36,116 bases of DNA, from positions 1 to 36,116 of IMG/VR virus record IMGVR_UViG_3300025141_000334. The stretch is one strand, 5' to 3'. Under the pieces are notes generated by a model that was not told the DNA's origin, did not search any database, and saw only the letters and a list, made by a program, of their open reading frames with translations. The translations under genes were made by a program, and so were the position numbers. Positions 14,592 to 27,200 of this stretch are shown here, piece by piece; positions within the stretch are counted from its first letter, which is position 1, and each line of letters opens with the position of its first letter. The DNA is from a virus.

Positions 14592-16790
14592 ATGTTTAAT
14601 CTAAACAAACAACTTTATATAGAGGGTTTCTTATCCAAAGGAAGACCCTATTTAGCCTCCCACCCAGAACTGGGAGTGCCGTTAGGAGTATTTAATACTT
14701 TTGATGAACCTGACCATGCGTCCCGAATTAAATCCATTAGAAAATTAGGAAAAGAAGGTAACCCACTTTCTTTAAAATTGGCAAAGAAAATGGGGATAAA
14801 AAACCCAATACCATCATTTCCAGTAGACTTAGTTCAATATCCGAGTGGTGACGTAATAAAAGTAACAGACGCAAGTTTCGAAAAAGCTATAAGAAAAGCA
14901 GGATATACAAAAGATACTGGACAAAGCTACAGTTATAAAGGAACTGGAGATTCTGCTATTTTATCCACAATTAATAGAAGTTTAGAAGAATTATCTGTTA
15001 CTAGAAGTCAGGCTGATTTAACTATGGGTAAAGCATTAGATATGATGCAAACCATGACATTTATAAGTGGTAAATCAGTTAAAGACAATTTAGGAGATAT
15101 CCAAGCTGTTTATTTAGACATTCTTTCTTTAACAGATGTATTCCGTAAAGATATAATTTCAAATCTTGGCGTGGATGAAGGTATGATGGAGGGTGTAATA
15201 CTGGGCATAACGGACGCAAGAAGAGAATTTGAAGGGTACGCAATTACAGTAAATGATGCATTTGAAACACAAATGGCTGTTTCAGAAGCGACAGGAAGAT
15301 TATTTATTTTACCTAAAGAGGCTTTAGTAGAAGCTACTAAATTACAAAAATTATACAAATCAGCTGGTCTTGATATGGGTGAGGTGATAGGGCAATTTGA
15401 AAAAATTGGTAAAGGGTCTCTTGAGGCTAGTGAAACTACTAGTAGAGCAATTGCTACCGCTGGAAAATATGGGGCGGTAGTGTCTAAATTTTTACCCACA
15501 GTTACTGCAAATATTGATAAAATTAATACCTACGGGTTTCAAGATGGTGTTGATGGACTATCAAGAATGGTTGCTGAGGCACAAGTACTAGGTTATAATT
15601 TTGAGAATGTAATGCAAATGGCGGATATGGCTTTCAGTCCTGAAGGGGCTATAGAAATGGCCGCAAAATTACAAATGATTGGTGGAGCAGCTAGTGAACT
15701 ATTAGACCCATTCCAATTAATGTACATGGCTCAAAATGATGTTGAGGGACTAGAAAAAGCAATTATTAAAACAGCAGAAAGTGCTGTAACATTTAACAAA
15801 GAAACTGGAGAGTTTGGTATATCACCAGGGGAAAGAGCTAGATTAAAGGCAATGGCAGAAGCCACAGGACAAGATTATAATAATCTTGCTGAAACGGCTA
15901 TTAGAGCCGCAAAGAGAACTCAGGCAATAGGAAAATTAGGAGGTATTCCAGAATTAAACGAACAAGATAAAAAGTTAATTGCCTCCATGGCGGATATAGA
16001 TGCTAGTGGGGAATTTATGGTTAAGTTAGGTACTGAAGAGATTGGTTTTGACCAATTAGGAGACATGATAGATAAAGATTCGACCATAATGGAAAGATTA
16101 CGAAAACAAAGTGAAAAAGATTCCATGGACCTTGACTCAGTTAATAAGGCACAATTATCTGTCCAAGAAGGTATGGCAGCTAATGTAGCAATAATCCAAA
16201 ACTACTTAACAGACATGGCAGCTTCAGGTATGTTAGGAACCTCAGCACAAGATTTTGCTCATGCACTAGCTACTTCAGGTTTAGGTAACGAATTAGTACA
16301 AGGTCAAATCGAGTTATTTGAAGGTGGTCAAGGACTAGAAACACCCAGTCTCAACGACATGATTAATACCACAACTGATTTGTTCGGTAAAGCTATTGAG
16401 AAGACTGCGAGTGGTACTGGTATTGGGAGAGCGTGGGGAGATGCCACTACGGATACTAATAGGAACGAACCTATCGATATGTCTGGATTCCCAACCGGAG
16501 GAGCGTTTGGTGGAACATTTAACCCAAACGACATTACAGCATTTCTAGAAAATACCCCAGAAGGACAAGATATATTAAACAATTATAATAATACAAATAC
16601 AATTAATAATAATACAGTAGGTAACCCAGATGAGGTTAAAGTGGTATTTTCACCTTTAGAGATAAGGTATGATGGTAACACCATCAAACTAACACCTAAT
16701 CAAGTCAGAGAGGTATTACCACCATTATTTGATGAAATAGCAATGGGTGTTAGTAAAAGCAACACCAAATCCACAACACCTAATGGTTAG
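14592..16790 (+). CDS. tail tape measure protein
   Basis: 732 aa, mostly helical with few cysteines, directly after the assembly chaperone region. Family-typical stretches: FQDGVDGLSRMVAEAQVLG, MADMAFSPEGAIEMAAKL, QMIGGAASELLDPFQLMYM, then FNKETGEFGISPGERARLK and TEAIRAAKR-like helices. The C-terminus (VVFSPLEIRYDGNTIKLTP) looks like a small beta domain anchoring it to the hub. It sets tail length. By the usual rule of about 0.15 nm per residue, a tail near 110 nm would be expected (inference). T4 gp29, the equivalent, has 590 aa. The start codon follows a TATTTAT motif. Confidence 0.88.
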   Translation: MFNLNKQLYIEGFLSKGRPYLASHPELGVPLGVFNTFDEPDHASRIKSIRKLGKEGNPLSLKLAKKMGIKNPIPSFPVDLVQYPSGDVIKVTDASFEKAIRKAGYTKDTGQSYSYKGTGDSAILSTINRSLEELSVTRSQADLTMGKALDMMQTMTFISGKSVKDNLGDIQAVYLDILSLTDVFRKDIISNLGVDEGMMEGVILGITDARREFEGYAITVNDAFETQMAVSEATGRLFILPKEALVEATKLQKLYKSAGLDMGEVIGQFEKIGKGSLEASETTSRAIATAGKYGAVVSKFLPTVTANIDKINTYGFQDGVDGLSRMVAEAQVLGYNFENVMQMADMAFSPEGAIEMAAKLQMIGGAASELLDPFQLMYMAQNDVEGLEKAIIKTAESAVTFNKETGEFGISPGERARLKAMAEATGQDYNNLAETAIRAAKRTQAIGKLGGIPELNEQDKKLIASMADIDASGEFMVKLGTEEIGFDQLGDMIDKDSTIMERLRKQSEKDSMDLDSVNKAQLSVQEGMAANVAIIQNYLTDMAASGMLGTSAQDFAHALATSGLGNELVQGQIELFEGGQGLETPSLNDMINTTTDLFGKAIEKTASGTGIGRAWGDATTDTNRNEPIDMSGFPTGGAFGGTFNPNDITAFLENTPEGQDILNNYNNTNTINNNTVGNPDEVKVVFSPLEIRYDGNTIKLTPNQVREVLPPLFDEIAMGVSKSNTKSTTPNG

Positions 16791-16807
16791 AAAACGGTTA
16801 GATAACC

Positions 16808-16814
16808 TATTTAT
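16808..16814 (+). promoter_or_regulatory. TATTTAT motif with adjoining inverted repeat
   Basis: It lies 17 nt before the ATG at 16832. It abuts a small inverted repeat GGTTA-GA-TAACC (16796-16807), which could be an operator half or chance. Confidence 0.42.
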
Positions 16815-16831
16815 AACAAAAGACTTTAATT

Positions 16832-19800
16832 ATGTCAGTACCTAAAAATACAGGAGTAACATGGCCATGGTGGCAAGGAGATTTCGACATCTCAATTCGA
16901 AGTACACAAATTCTTCGAGACACGCTGCTTTCTAGAAATCTTGATGGTTCCTATTTAGATAGAGGAAACCCAATACCACCAAACGGTGACCAAAAACCGG
17001 GTAGTGTTGTGGTAGATTCACAAAGATGGGTACCAGTTAAAGATTCTCCAGTGCCTGAGAACGTTAAGGATATGAATGGCATACCTTTAAAAGAGACACA
17101 ATTTTTAGTAAACAAATACGGTCCTCAGGTAGGTTATGGTAACCCACTTTCTATAAATGTAGTTAATTTAGTTACTGACGCCCAATTACAATATGTTAGT
17201 CCTAATACTTTACAACCCCTGGGATTTGCTCCCGGCATATCCTTTGACAATTTTTCCTATTCTAATTATACAGCAATAGAGATAATGCAATCCGTTACTA
17301 GTAACAATGGACAACTAGTAACTATAAACTCAATGGTATTAGATGATTCAGAGTTGATACGTTCCTCTTTTCCTTATTTAAAAGATAATTTAGGTTTTAA
17401 TTTAGCTAAATTTGATTTTAATATAAGTGAGGATGGAGACGCTACTTTAAATGTGACAGCACCACCAGGAGAGTTAATACCACCAAAATCAGACTACCTT
17501 TCTAGGTTGGAAGGAGTATACCCACATTGTGAATCACCGATACCAGGTAACTATTTTACACCTGTAACCCCATTAGATATTAATAGTATTGCCGGACAAG
17601 GAGCCAATAATATCTCACAAACTAATATGTTAACACAAGCAACTAACATAATAAATTCAATATGGAATGGCATAACAAACTCAAATCCTTTACCTAATAC
17701 ACCGTCTAGTGTACCCGCACCATCGGATAAATTTATAGAGTATATGGGCAAAGACCAACAATCAGAACTTTTTGATGGGCTAAACTTCAATAGATATAGA
17801 CCAGACTATACTAGGGCAGAAGTTGACCCATCTACGGAAGCACCATTAGCCAATTATTATGTAGGTAGTAAAAATACAGAACCTAATTTAATCCAATCAC
17901 CAGTTGAAGCCACACCTAAAGATGTGTTTGGTAGACAGATTAAAGCTTTAGTTTATGGGCCTTCAGAAGTATATAAAGAGTTTGATAATGTTGACGGTAG
18001 AGCATTATGGAGATATTACCAAATTGGTCCACTAGGTAGAGCCACAATAGATGGTGGGACTATTGAAGGAGGATTTACATGGTTCGGTAGAAATTCAATA
18101 TCTTCAGGAGAACAATCTATGATGTTCTTTTCAACTAGGTCGGATTTAAAGCCAAAGAAAAAAGGAAGTTTATTAGACTACACTCAAAAACTTATAGATT
18201 CAGCACCATCCTATGGTGGAGCTAAATGGAAACATGCTGGTAATGCCATAGACCAAGTATCTAAAGTTTTTAATGATGGGTATAAAAACATATCTAAAGG
18301 TTCTAGAGTAGTAGATTTTGCACCAGGAGAGGTTGTTTGGAATTGTGTAGAATATTGTAGAGCTTGGACAAAAGATAGACCGTATTCTAAATATAGTAAT
18401 CTAGTTAAATCATCAGGTAATCAGTGGAAAAATACTGATTCTGTATTAGATTCTACATTTAATTTAAATATAGCACCTACTAATCTAGACGGTGGCAAAT
18501 CTACATCTATGCCAGAAGGTACTAAAGTTAAGAAATATATGTTCTCTATTGAAAATTTAGCATGGAGAGGAACTGGAGAACAAAGTAACTTACCAGCTTC
18601 TGAAAAGGGACCTAATGGAGGAAGAATAATGTGGTTTCCCCCATACGACATACAAGTAGGAGATACTAATTCTGCAAACTGGAGTCGTACTGATTTTTTA
18701 GGCAGACCAGAACCTATATACACTTATAATAGTGCTGAAAGAATTGGGACACTATCATTCAAAATTATTGTTGACCACGCTTCTATAATGAATGCAATTA
18801 TTGATACACAATTAAAAGGTATGCCGGATGCAGAAGCAGATGCGGTATTAGAGTCGTTTTTTGCGGGATGTAGAAAATATGATATATACCAATTAGCAGA
18901 ACAATACCCAAATCTTAGTTTTGATTTTATTAGTGCTATACAAGTGTCAGTCGCTGGTGGTTCCCAAGAAGTTACAACTGATGTCAAATTAGACGCAACT
19001 AATACAGTGGTTAATCACGATTCTAGTGAAAAAGATATGGGAGGACATTTAAAAGAAGAAGAAGCTGAAACCATAGAGAAAAATCAAAACACTGATGCTG
19101 AAAGTGGACATCTTAATGTTGATAATGTTAATGAAGGAACTGTTAGTGACGGATTCCGTATAGGATATACAGATAGAAGAGCAACTATGACTAGTATAAT
19201 TAGAAAATTACTAGGAGAGGCAAATTATTTTACATTTCTACGAGAACAATACCCATTTATATATCAATCATTAAGAGATAATTTAAAATTTTTCCACCCA
19301 GCTTTTCACTCTATGACACCAGAAGGACTTAACTCTAGGCTAACTTTTATGTTACAATGTTTAAGGCCAGGAGAGACAATACCAACTGTCACAGACCAAG
19401 GAACTACCATGGTAGATGCGGATAATACAGCTTTTGGACCACCACCAGTCTGTGTATTAAGAATAGGTGATTTCTACCACTCTAAAGTGGTTTTCGATTC
19501 TGTAAGTTATTCTTATGACGATAATTTATTTGATTTAAATCCAGAAGGAATAGGAGTACAACCAATGATAGTAAGTGTACAAACTAACTTTAAATTTATT
19601 GGTGGACAAAGTCTTGAAGGCCCTGTCAGTAAATTACAAAACGCTTTATCGTTTAGTTATTTTGCGAACACAGAACTTTATGATGAACGAGCACAAAAAC
19701 CAACAAAGGTATCAGAATATGACTTAATGTCATTAGATGAGATAGCTAATAATATGGTAAATCTATTTAAAAAACCAGAAGGTGCAACGGTTAACTCTGA

Positions 19801-19843
19801 TTCAGAAACTGGTGAAGGGCATTTAAAAGAAGAAACTGAATAA
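16832..19843 (+). CDS. baseplate structural protein (tube-cap/hub type)
   Basis: 1003 aa. The middle carries KYMFSIENLAWRGTG, RIMWFPPYDIQVGD and IYTYNSAERIGTLSFKIIVDH. The C-terminal part has PPPVCVLRIGDFYHSKVVFD and GIGVQPMIVSVQTNFKFIGG. These beta-rich patterns resemble baseplate or tube-initiation (gp48/gp54-like) proteins, but I cannot assign one gp number. A low-complexity Glu/Asn segment near residues 735-770 contains GGHLKEEEAE, and the C-terminus repeats it as GHLKEETE. The 18-nt stretches at 19043-19060 and 19817-19834 match at 17 of 18 positions. Position after the tape measure and coupling to the next gene (TAATG) support a baseplate role. Confidence 0.7.
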   Translation: MSVPKNTGVTWPWWQGDFDISIRSTQILRDTLLSRNLDGSYLDRGNPIPPNGDQKPGSVVVDSQRWVPVKDSPVPENVKDMNGIPLKETQFLVNKYGPQVGYGNPLSINVVNLVTDAQLQYVSPNTLQPLGFAPGISFDNFSYSNYTAIEIMQSVTSNNGQLVTINSMVLDDSELIRSSFPYLKDNLGFNLAKFDFNISEDGDATLNVTAPPGELIPPKSDYLSRLEGVYPHCESPIPGNYFTPVTPLDINSIAGQGANNISQTNMLTQATNIINSIWNGITNSNPLPNTPSSVPAPSDKFIEYMGKDQQSELFDGLNFNRYRPDYTRAEVDPSTEAPLANYYVGSKNTEPNLIQSPVEATPKDVFGRQIKALVYGPSEVYKEFDNVDGRALWRYYQIGPLGRATIDGGTIEGGFTWFGRNSISSGEQSMMFFSTRSDLKPKKKGSLLDYTQKLIDSAPSYGGAKWKHAGNAIDQVSKVFNDGYKNISKGSRVVDFAPGEVVWNCVEYCRAWTKDRPYSKYSNLVKSSGNQWKNTDSVLDSTFNLNIAPTNLDGGKSTSMPEGTKVKKYMFSIENLAWRGTGEQSNLPASEKGPNGGRIMWFPPYDIQVGDTNSANWSRTDFLGRPEPIYTYNSAERIGTLSFKIIVDHASIMNAIIDTQLKGMPDAEADAVLESFFAGCRKYDIYQLAEQYPNLSFDFISAIQVSVAGGSQEVTTDVKLDATNTVVNHDSSEKDMGGHLKEEEAETIEKNQNTDAESGHLNVDNVNEGTVSDGFRIGYTDRRATMTSIIRKLLGEANYFTFLREQYPFIYQSLRDNLKFFHPAFHSMTPEGLNSRLTFMLQCLRPGETIPTVTDQGTTMVDADNTAFGPPPVCVLRIGDFYHSKVVFDSVSYSYDDNLFDLNPEGIGVQPMIVSVQTNFKFIGGQSLEGPVSKLQNALSFSYFANTELYDERAQKPTKVSEYDLMSLDEIANNMVNLFKKPEGATVNSDSETGEGHLKEETE

Positions 19844-20934
19844 TGGCATTAACAGGTGAATCAAAATATAAAATTCTTTATAATACGTTTTTAACGAACG
19901 CAAAAGATTATAGCGAATTTACAAATACTGGGTTTATAGATTTATATAATCAAAAAGGACATGGTGTACTAGAGGAAGTTTTTAGAGAAATTAAATACGA
20001 ATGGGGAAATATTATGGATACCGGTATGGATTTGTTAGGTTTCCCATACAATGGTTTAAAAAGAATCGATAGCAAATATGTAGAACTCTATAATTCAATA
20101 ACAGCACAAACTACCGGAATACAAAAAGAATTACCTTTTGGTGCGGATACATTAGATAAGGAATATGTAAAAAAAGTTTTATTAAAACATGCTAAAAAAT
20201 CATGGCTAGACCTTAGAAGTCTAACTTTACAATTCTTGATAGAGCTAAGAGATAACCAATTAAAATTATCAAACTCAGTAGATAAATTAAATTTAATATC
20301 ATCTAGTATGGGTGGGTATTTAACTGGGACATCTAATAATGGTCTTGTAAGTCTTAATTTAACCACAGGCACTAGTACAACTAATCTAATTAGTGAGGTT
20401 TCTGCAACCTCAAAAACGCTAGAAATATTTTGTGCAAATATGTATGGTTCTGTTAGTCCAGAATATACAGATAATCTAACATATCCTAACGAATACCTAT
20501 TTTTTATTGATAAGTTAATGAGTAGTGAGATTGTTAGATATATGGATTCTTATGATAGGTACGAATACGCACAGACACTAATATCATATAGAAGTAATGA
20601 ATTAATAAAAGACCTAACCAAAGTTAAAAGAAAATATAGTGACGGCATAAAAAAAGATATTGTGGAACCATACACACTTAATTTATTAAAACTTGCTATA
20701 ACTTTTTTAAATTATGATACAAAGAAATATAAAAAATATTTTGATAAAACAGAGATTGTTGACAAACTTAAACAAATGAAAGGCATACCTAAAGCGATAG
20801 ATAATTTTGAAGTTAACTTTACACAAAGTAATAGTGAGTTATCATTAGTAAGAAGATTTTATGATTCTACTGTTATGGGGACTAACAATAGTAGTTATAA
20901 TTTAAAAATAATAAAAAATATAAGCATAACATAA
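19843..20934 (+). CDS. hypothetical baseplate-module protein
   Basis: 363 aa, family not recognised. The N-terminal half is helical and lysine-rich (KHAKKSWLDLRSLTLQFLI). A Ser/Thr/Gly stretch near residues 153-180 separates it from a second helical half (LISYRSNELIKDLTKVKRKY). There is no signal peptide or membrane segment. It starts on the last base of the previous stop (TAATG) and ends one base before the gp53-like gene, so it is made in step with baseplate parts. A structural or assembly role in the baseplate is the natural guess. Confidence 0.68.
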   Translation: MALTGESKYKILYNTFLTNAKDYSEFTNTGFIDLYNQKGHGVLEEVFREIKYEWGNIMDTGMDLLGFPYNGLKRIDSKYVELYNSITAQTTGIQKELPFGADTLDKEYVKKVLLKHAKKSWLDLRSLTLQFLIELRDNQLKLSNSVDKLNLISSSMGGYLTGTSNNGLVSLNLTTGTSTTNLISEVSATSKTLEIFCANMYGSVSPEYTDNLTYPNEYLFFIDKLMSSEIVRYMDSYDRYEYAQTLISYRSNELIKDLTKVKRKYSDGIKKDIVEPYTLNLLKLAITFLNYDTKKYKKYFDKTEIVDKLKQMKGIPKAIDNFEVNFTQSNSELSLVRRFYDSTVMGTNNSSYNLKIIKNISIT

Positions 20935-20935
20935 A

Positions 20936-21253
20936 ATGTCATATTATAATAGATATAAAGATTTTGAAGTTAATGGGGTGACTAAGACAGTTCCTCAGAT
21001 AGACATACCTAAGAAAACTTCAGATAGATATTTGGTATATAAGGTTGGACGTAGTAGGCTAGATAAAATATCACAACAAATATATAATACACCATATTTT
21101 GGGTGGTTAATTTTACAAGCAAATCCAGAATATGGTGGACAAGAATGGAACATTAAAGACGGTAGAATAATTAGAGTACCGTTTCCACTAACAGTTAGCT
21201 TACAAGATTACAAAAGTGAATTAGATAAACATTTTTTATATTATGGCAGATGA
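20936..21253 (+). CDS. baseplate wedge protein gp53-like (LysM-like fold)
   Basis: 105 aa. It matches the gp53 core: YLVYKVGRSRLDKISQQIY, then YFGWLILQANP, GRIIRVPFPL. This is a LysM-like pattern used in baseplates to bind neighbouring wedge subunits. T4 gp53 is longer (196 aa), so this is a minimal version. It overlaps the next gene by 11 bp, giving close coupling with the large hub protein. Confidence 0.85.
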   Translation: MSYYNRYKDFEVNGVTKTVPQIDIPKKTSDRYLVYKVGRSRLDKISQQIYNTPYFGWLILQANPEYGGQEWNIKDGRIIRVPFPLTVSLQDYKSELDKHFLYYGR

Positions 21254-24200
21254 TATTCTTAACGCGGGTGAAAGTGTGTATGTCCAACAAGTTTGTGATA
21301 ATTTAGTTTTAATAGACCCTAATAAAATAACAAGTCCTGACGGTAAAACTATAGAAGACAGACTAGTTAGACATGAAGATTTAGTAATTTATATAAATTT
21401 AGTTGCTACAGTAATACCTCGTTCTAAAATAATAGTTGATAAGGCGTCTTCAGATAATACTGGTGTAAAAGTTGATTTATTTAATGGAGAAATAAATTTT
21501 TTAAAACCTGTAGGTAAAAAATCTTTAGATAGTGATTGGACAGAAGCGTTTGGCCCATCTGTAAATAAAATAAGAAGACAAGAAGATGTAACTGAAAAGG
21601 GAGAAACTTTTATTACTAAGACAATAGATAATAAAAATGACTTTCAGGGGTTTGGTATAAAAAATATAGATATAAAAATAAGTTCTTCTTTTGTGCCACA
21701 AGTTACTATAAATTTTGTAGATGTAAGGGGGAAAACTCTTTTTGAACAAGCAGAAACAAATACACCATATACAGCTTTTTTTCATTTACCATATCCACAA
21801 TTTGATTTAACAGTTAAAGGGTATTACGGACAGGCGGTAAAATACCAACTAGCCTTAACTAATTTTCAGGCTAGTTTTGACAGTGGTTCAGGTGATTATA
21901 ATATCTCAGCTACTTTTATAGGTAACCATATTGCTTTATTAAACGATATTAATCTACAACAAGCAATGTTAGCTCCTTATATGTACCCGTCTACCAGACT
22001 AATATCTACAAATGTAGAAGAACAATCAAAAGGTTTAGGTAGAAAGATTATGGATGATGTTTATAACATATATAAAAAATTAGGATATCTAGCCCCAAAT
22101 TTCCCCCACCTAACAATTTATGAATTAATTGGTAAAGTAGAAACTTTTACTGATAACCTAAAGAAAAATTTTACAAAAGTTGACCTACAATTTACTAATG
22201 ACCAAAAAACATATGAGTTAAAACTTAAAAATTTTTATGAAGCTATTTTTGGAACTAATGGATGGAAGACAACTTATCTTCTCCCAGAAGACTCAAAAGA
22301 AAATGTACCTTTAGATATGGATATAGGTTCAGCTACCGATAACGGTGGGAAAAAAATAAAAGCTTTAGCTTATAGACTTATAGACAACACCAACGAAGGG
22401 ATAGAAAAGGCAGAGAGTAAATTGAGATACATAATAGACGGTTATAAAAGTATTTTAAAAGACAACCCTACTTTTGGTGTCGATAAAGGTGAAGGTTCAG
22501 TTAATTTAATAAGAGATTTTTTCACAGAACATCAAAGAGCAAGAAGTAATAATGCCCATAATATAAATGAGGTACCAGAAAAAGGTTACTATGTTTTAGA
22601 TAAGACCCCTAAAAGTTTTGGTGGTGTGTTTACCAGAGTTATGGCAGAATTTGAAAAAAATTATAATAGGATACAAAGCGAAGTAACCCAAAAACTAAAT
22701 AAAATATTTAAAGAAAGTTTAACAATCGAACCAACTATTAGAAATTTAGTAGCGGTAGTTATAGCGGGGGTTGACACTTATTTAAGATTAATGGATAAAG
22801 TTCATACTGATGCTTTTAACCAAAAAGATGCGGAAGATAGAATAAAAGTAATAATTACAGACAAAAAAGCCTATGCGGATACCGTAAAAGGTGAACACAC
22901 CGTTTTCCCATGGCCTCAATACTATGAATTTGATGACCAAGAAAATAAACTTGTATTAAAATATCCTGGAGCGGCAGGAAGTTTATCAATGACTAAAGCT
23001 TATGATAGGGCGTTATGGCCAGAGGTAGAATTTATAGAAGAATATACAAAAACTGTAGCTTTTAGGAGAAATGAAATAGTTGCACCAATATCGAATGATG
23101 CTAAATTTATAGAAGTAATCCCAATATCAGTAAGAGAATTTCCTTTTACGGGCATTGAGGCATATCAAATAAATAGTAATGACGGTTTAGGAACAATAGG
23201 CTCTATATTATGGGAAATATTAGATAGGGCAGATGATTTTACTAATTATGTTGGTGTTGTTGGGTATGAACTAATGAAACAACAAAAACTTGCTGATGTA
23301 ATATTTCAGGCAGCGGAGAACGACAGTAAAAATCTAGAAAATTCCATTAAGGAAAATTTACCTTTACTGGAGTTCTTTAAAGATAACAATTTTAACCGCC
23401 TAACCTTATCATCTTATTTTAAAAGTAATACACCCGATAAAGAGATATTATATCAAAATGCTTATATTAATACACCATATATAAATGATAGAGTAAATAA
23501 ACAAAGTGTACCATTAAAAGGAACCAATTTTGGACTATACCCCCAATCGGTTACAAAAGAAAGTTATACCAATAACGGGGAATTCTTAAAATATAAGGAC
23601 CTTTACTCGACTAGTAAAAAAGCATCAGACGGACTTTTTGATTGTTACCCATTTATTTTTTCTAATGTAAGTGGTTTAGGTGCTAGGTTAGCTGATGGTA
23701 TTCCCGCTCCTATAGGAACAGACTTTTTTGATATAAATGAATTAACTATCCCACCACAAACAAATGTTTACGCAACAGAAAATCATAAGTTATTTTTTAG
23801 TAATTTAAATTGGGATAGTGAGAAGTATGGAAATAGTAAAACTTTACCCACATTATCCTCATATACATTAGAACACCAGTGGGTAGAACATTATGAGACC
23901 ATAGAAAAAGATATATTGTTACAACCATTAACAGAAGGTATAAATAATACTGGCCAATTCGAAAACCAATGTGTTTCAATGTTAAACACACCGTGGTTCG
24001 CAAATGCAATATATAAAGGTTTTACACAAGAAGGGGCGTTACAACCATTACCATACGCTGAAGCTGCTTATCTGTTTTTAAACTCATTACCATTAAGTAG
24101 TACATTAGAAAAAATAATTACAAGTTTCGATTCAAAAAACCAATATGGTGGTTATACAGCTCAAGTAATTAAACAATTAGCAAGTTATCATGATTTACCT

Positions 24201-27200
24201 TATGCTTTTATTTTAAAAATGGGTTCATTGTGGTGGAATTATAAGAATGCACCGACAAATAAAGCAGATGGTATATTTGGTGGACTAGGTGCTGGAGATG
24301 GTGGTACTATGGGTAATGATGGTGATATTAGATGTAATGAATGGTATGTAGACCCGGCTAACGCAAATGGTAATGGCTGGTATGACTATACTTATGATGG
24401 AAATATTTTACCTGGTTTAGACACCACTAAAATAACTCTAGGTTTTTGGCCACGCCTTATAGACGCTGTGCACAAAATTGTTACAGATAAAAATATATTA
24501 AACCCTGTAGGGAGTTGGACCCCAACGCCAGACGCACAATCAAATTTCTTAAACACATTCCAACTCCAAATGGAAAGGGAATCCCATTTAACTTTTGATA
24601 AGGATAGTATCTCTTATAATTTTTATACAACGTTTGCTGATTCTGCTTTTATAGGGGCGTCAGGGTTAGATAGTGTAGATGCAGCTACTGACCCGTATTA
24701 TATTTTATATCCTTCAGCTGGTGGATTAGTAAATACAGATTTAAGTTTTATGACTGATAATATAAATACAGCTGGTTTTGATGGTAGTGCAAGATTTTTA
24801 TGGGCAGGAGCAGGATATGGTGCTTTTGATGTAAAAGAACCTCAGGGACAAACTGGAGCTGGAGGTTACGGTGCTATATACGGTAGAGTTCCTAGAACTA
24901 GATATTTAAAAAGGATTAAAAATACAACACCAGAACAAGAAGCTTGGAATATAAATCTTACAGATTTAAATGACAATAATACAAAGTATGATGATTTTAC
25001 TGAGTTACTATCAGTATTCCCAACACAAGTCCTAGAGGGGTTTGAAAGAGAATTTTTAAATTTTTCAGAACCAGTTAACCCAGATGCTAGTATAGTTGAA
25101 GGGAAATATACAGAATTTAAGAAAATATTTACAGACCTAATGTTTGTTAAAAAATCAGAAGTCGAATCAGTTGGAGCATCACCTACTACGCAGGAATTAG
25201 GAACAGCACAATACACAAAGTTTTTAAATGTTTGTAGAATATTTTTAAACCAGTCTGTAATATATAAACATGGTTCTGTAAATGGTTTGGATATTGTAGT
25301 AAACCCCACAAATAGCCCTTCTACGGTTGATACAACAACAACAAAATCGTTAGTTTATTATCTAGTAGACACTGGTACTATTAGGGCGTCCTTACCCCTA
25401 CCTAAATTTGATAACTCAGTTACACTACCAACAGCATCGTTTTTATTGGATATTTCTCTTTGGGTAATTCCTAGAAAAGAAATAGGTAGTAATTCACAGT
25501 TTAATAGGATGGTTAATATATGTTTTGACTTCTTTAAAAATTATGATATTTCACACACATTGGTTTTACAATTTGCACCAATACTTAAACTGTATATGAC
25601 TTTCACTGAACAAGATTCTCCTGGTGGAAACGTGGGATTAGACGAAGCAACTTTTACAAAAAGATTAACTAGTATGTTAACCATGATGGACAATGCCTCT
25701 ACAGAGTATGTAGATAAATTATTGAAACTAATGGCTAAGGTAAACCCATTTAAATCACTTAACGAAGAAGATGGTGACGATAGTGATGATGAAAGACCTA
25801 AAATTGTGGCAGATAATTTAAAATTAGAACTATATCAGGTTTTTAAAACATTTAACGATAAATGGATATCAGGTACTAAAGTACAGGGAGAAGACACCCA
25901 AACAAACAGAACATCTAACACATCCATACCTTCATATAATACGGTGATGGAAAGATTTATGTTTTTAGATAGGGGTAATAGAGATATTGGTAGTAAGGCA
26001 ATGATTGATATATATACGTTTTTGGGGTTAGACACTCCATTTACTAAAGAACCTAGTACTTCTGTTAAACAAACGGTTGCTGGGTTTATAAGTCATATAT
26101 GTTCTATAAATCATTTTAATTTCATACCATTACCATCTTATGTTAATTTTTATAATATGCAGGGTAATAATACACAGGCACAAGGTGATACTATGTTTGG
26201 TACTTTTAAAGAAGTTGATACTACAAAATCATCCCCTAAATATCTATGTCAATATGTTGGGCCACCATCAACAAGTCTAGATATAAAAACTATGAATTAT
26301 GGATATAATAATGATTCTTTTGTTTTAAATAGAGTCAGCCCAAATCCACTATGTGGTCCTGTGCCTAACACTGAAGAAGAAAGACAATTAAGCAATAAGA
26401 TTATGGCTTTTGCTGTTGATTTTGGAATCCCAAATCAACAAGTATTTGAAAATTTATCTTTGGACCAGTCAGAATTCCCAAACACAAGTGAGTCTTTTAG
26501 AATTTTGGAAGACTTAGGTAAAATGGCTAGTGGGTCCAAAGTTTCAACTAACTCATTAAATTTATTTAATTTGTACAAATCTAGGTCCTATAAATGCCAA
26601 GTAACAGCGTTAGGAAACGCTCTAATTCAACCAACAACCTATTTTCAACTAAGGTATGTTCCTATGTTTAGTGGTCCCTATCTTATTACGGACGTTAGCC
26701 ACTCCATATCACCAAATGAAATGCAAACAACATTTTCAGGAGTAAGAGTTGGTATTACAAGTTTACCTAAAATAACAGATTTACTTAGTACTATACAAGA
26801 ACAATTAACTAAACACCTAGACCAACTAGACGACGTTGTAGAAACCAACCAGAAGGAGCTTAAACTGGATGTATTTGATTTTACGGAACAAGAACTTGAG
26901 AATGACATAATAGATAACGAGTCCGACATCCAGACACTAACATTCCCAATTGGAGACCCTGTAGATTTAACCAAAATTCAGGAACCAAGCCCAGGACAGA
27001 AATTCTGGGTTCTAAGAACAAATAAAACCACCAAAAAAACATATAACCATAGAGGAATAGACTATTCACCTAATACAAAATCCCAAGGAGAAGATATTGT
27101 AATTAAATCACCGGTTTCTGGTATTATCACCCACATTAAGACTGGTTGCTTCCCTCGTCTATCCGCTAATGATGACAGTATTACTGGAAATGCTTGTGGA

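Noticed and set aside
16796-16807. GGTTA-GA-TAACC palindrome as a terminator after the tape measure
   Set aside because: The stem is five AT-rich pairs with a 2-nt loop and has no T-run.
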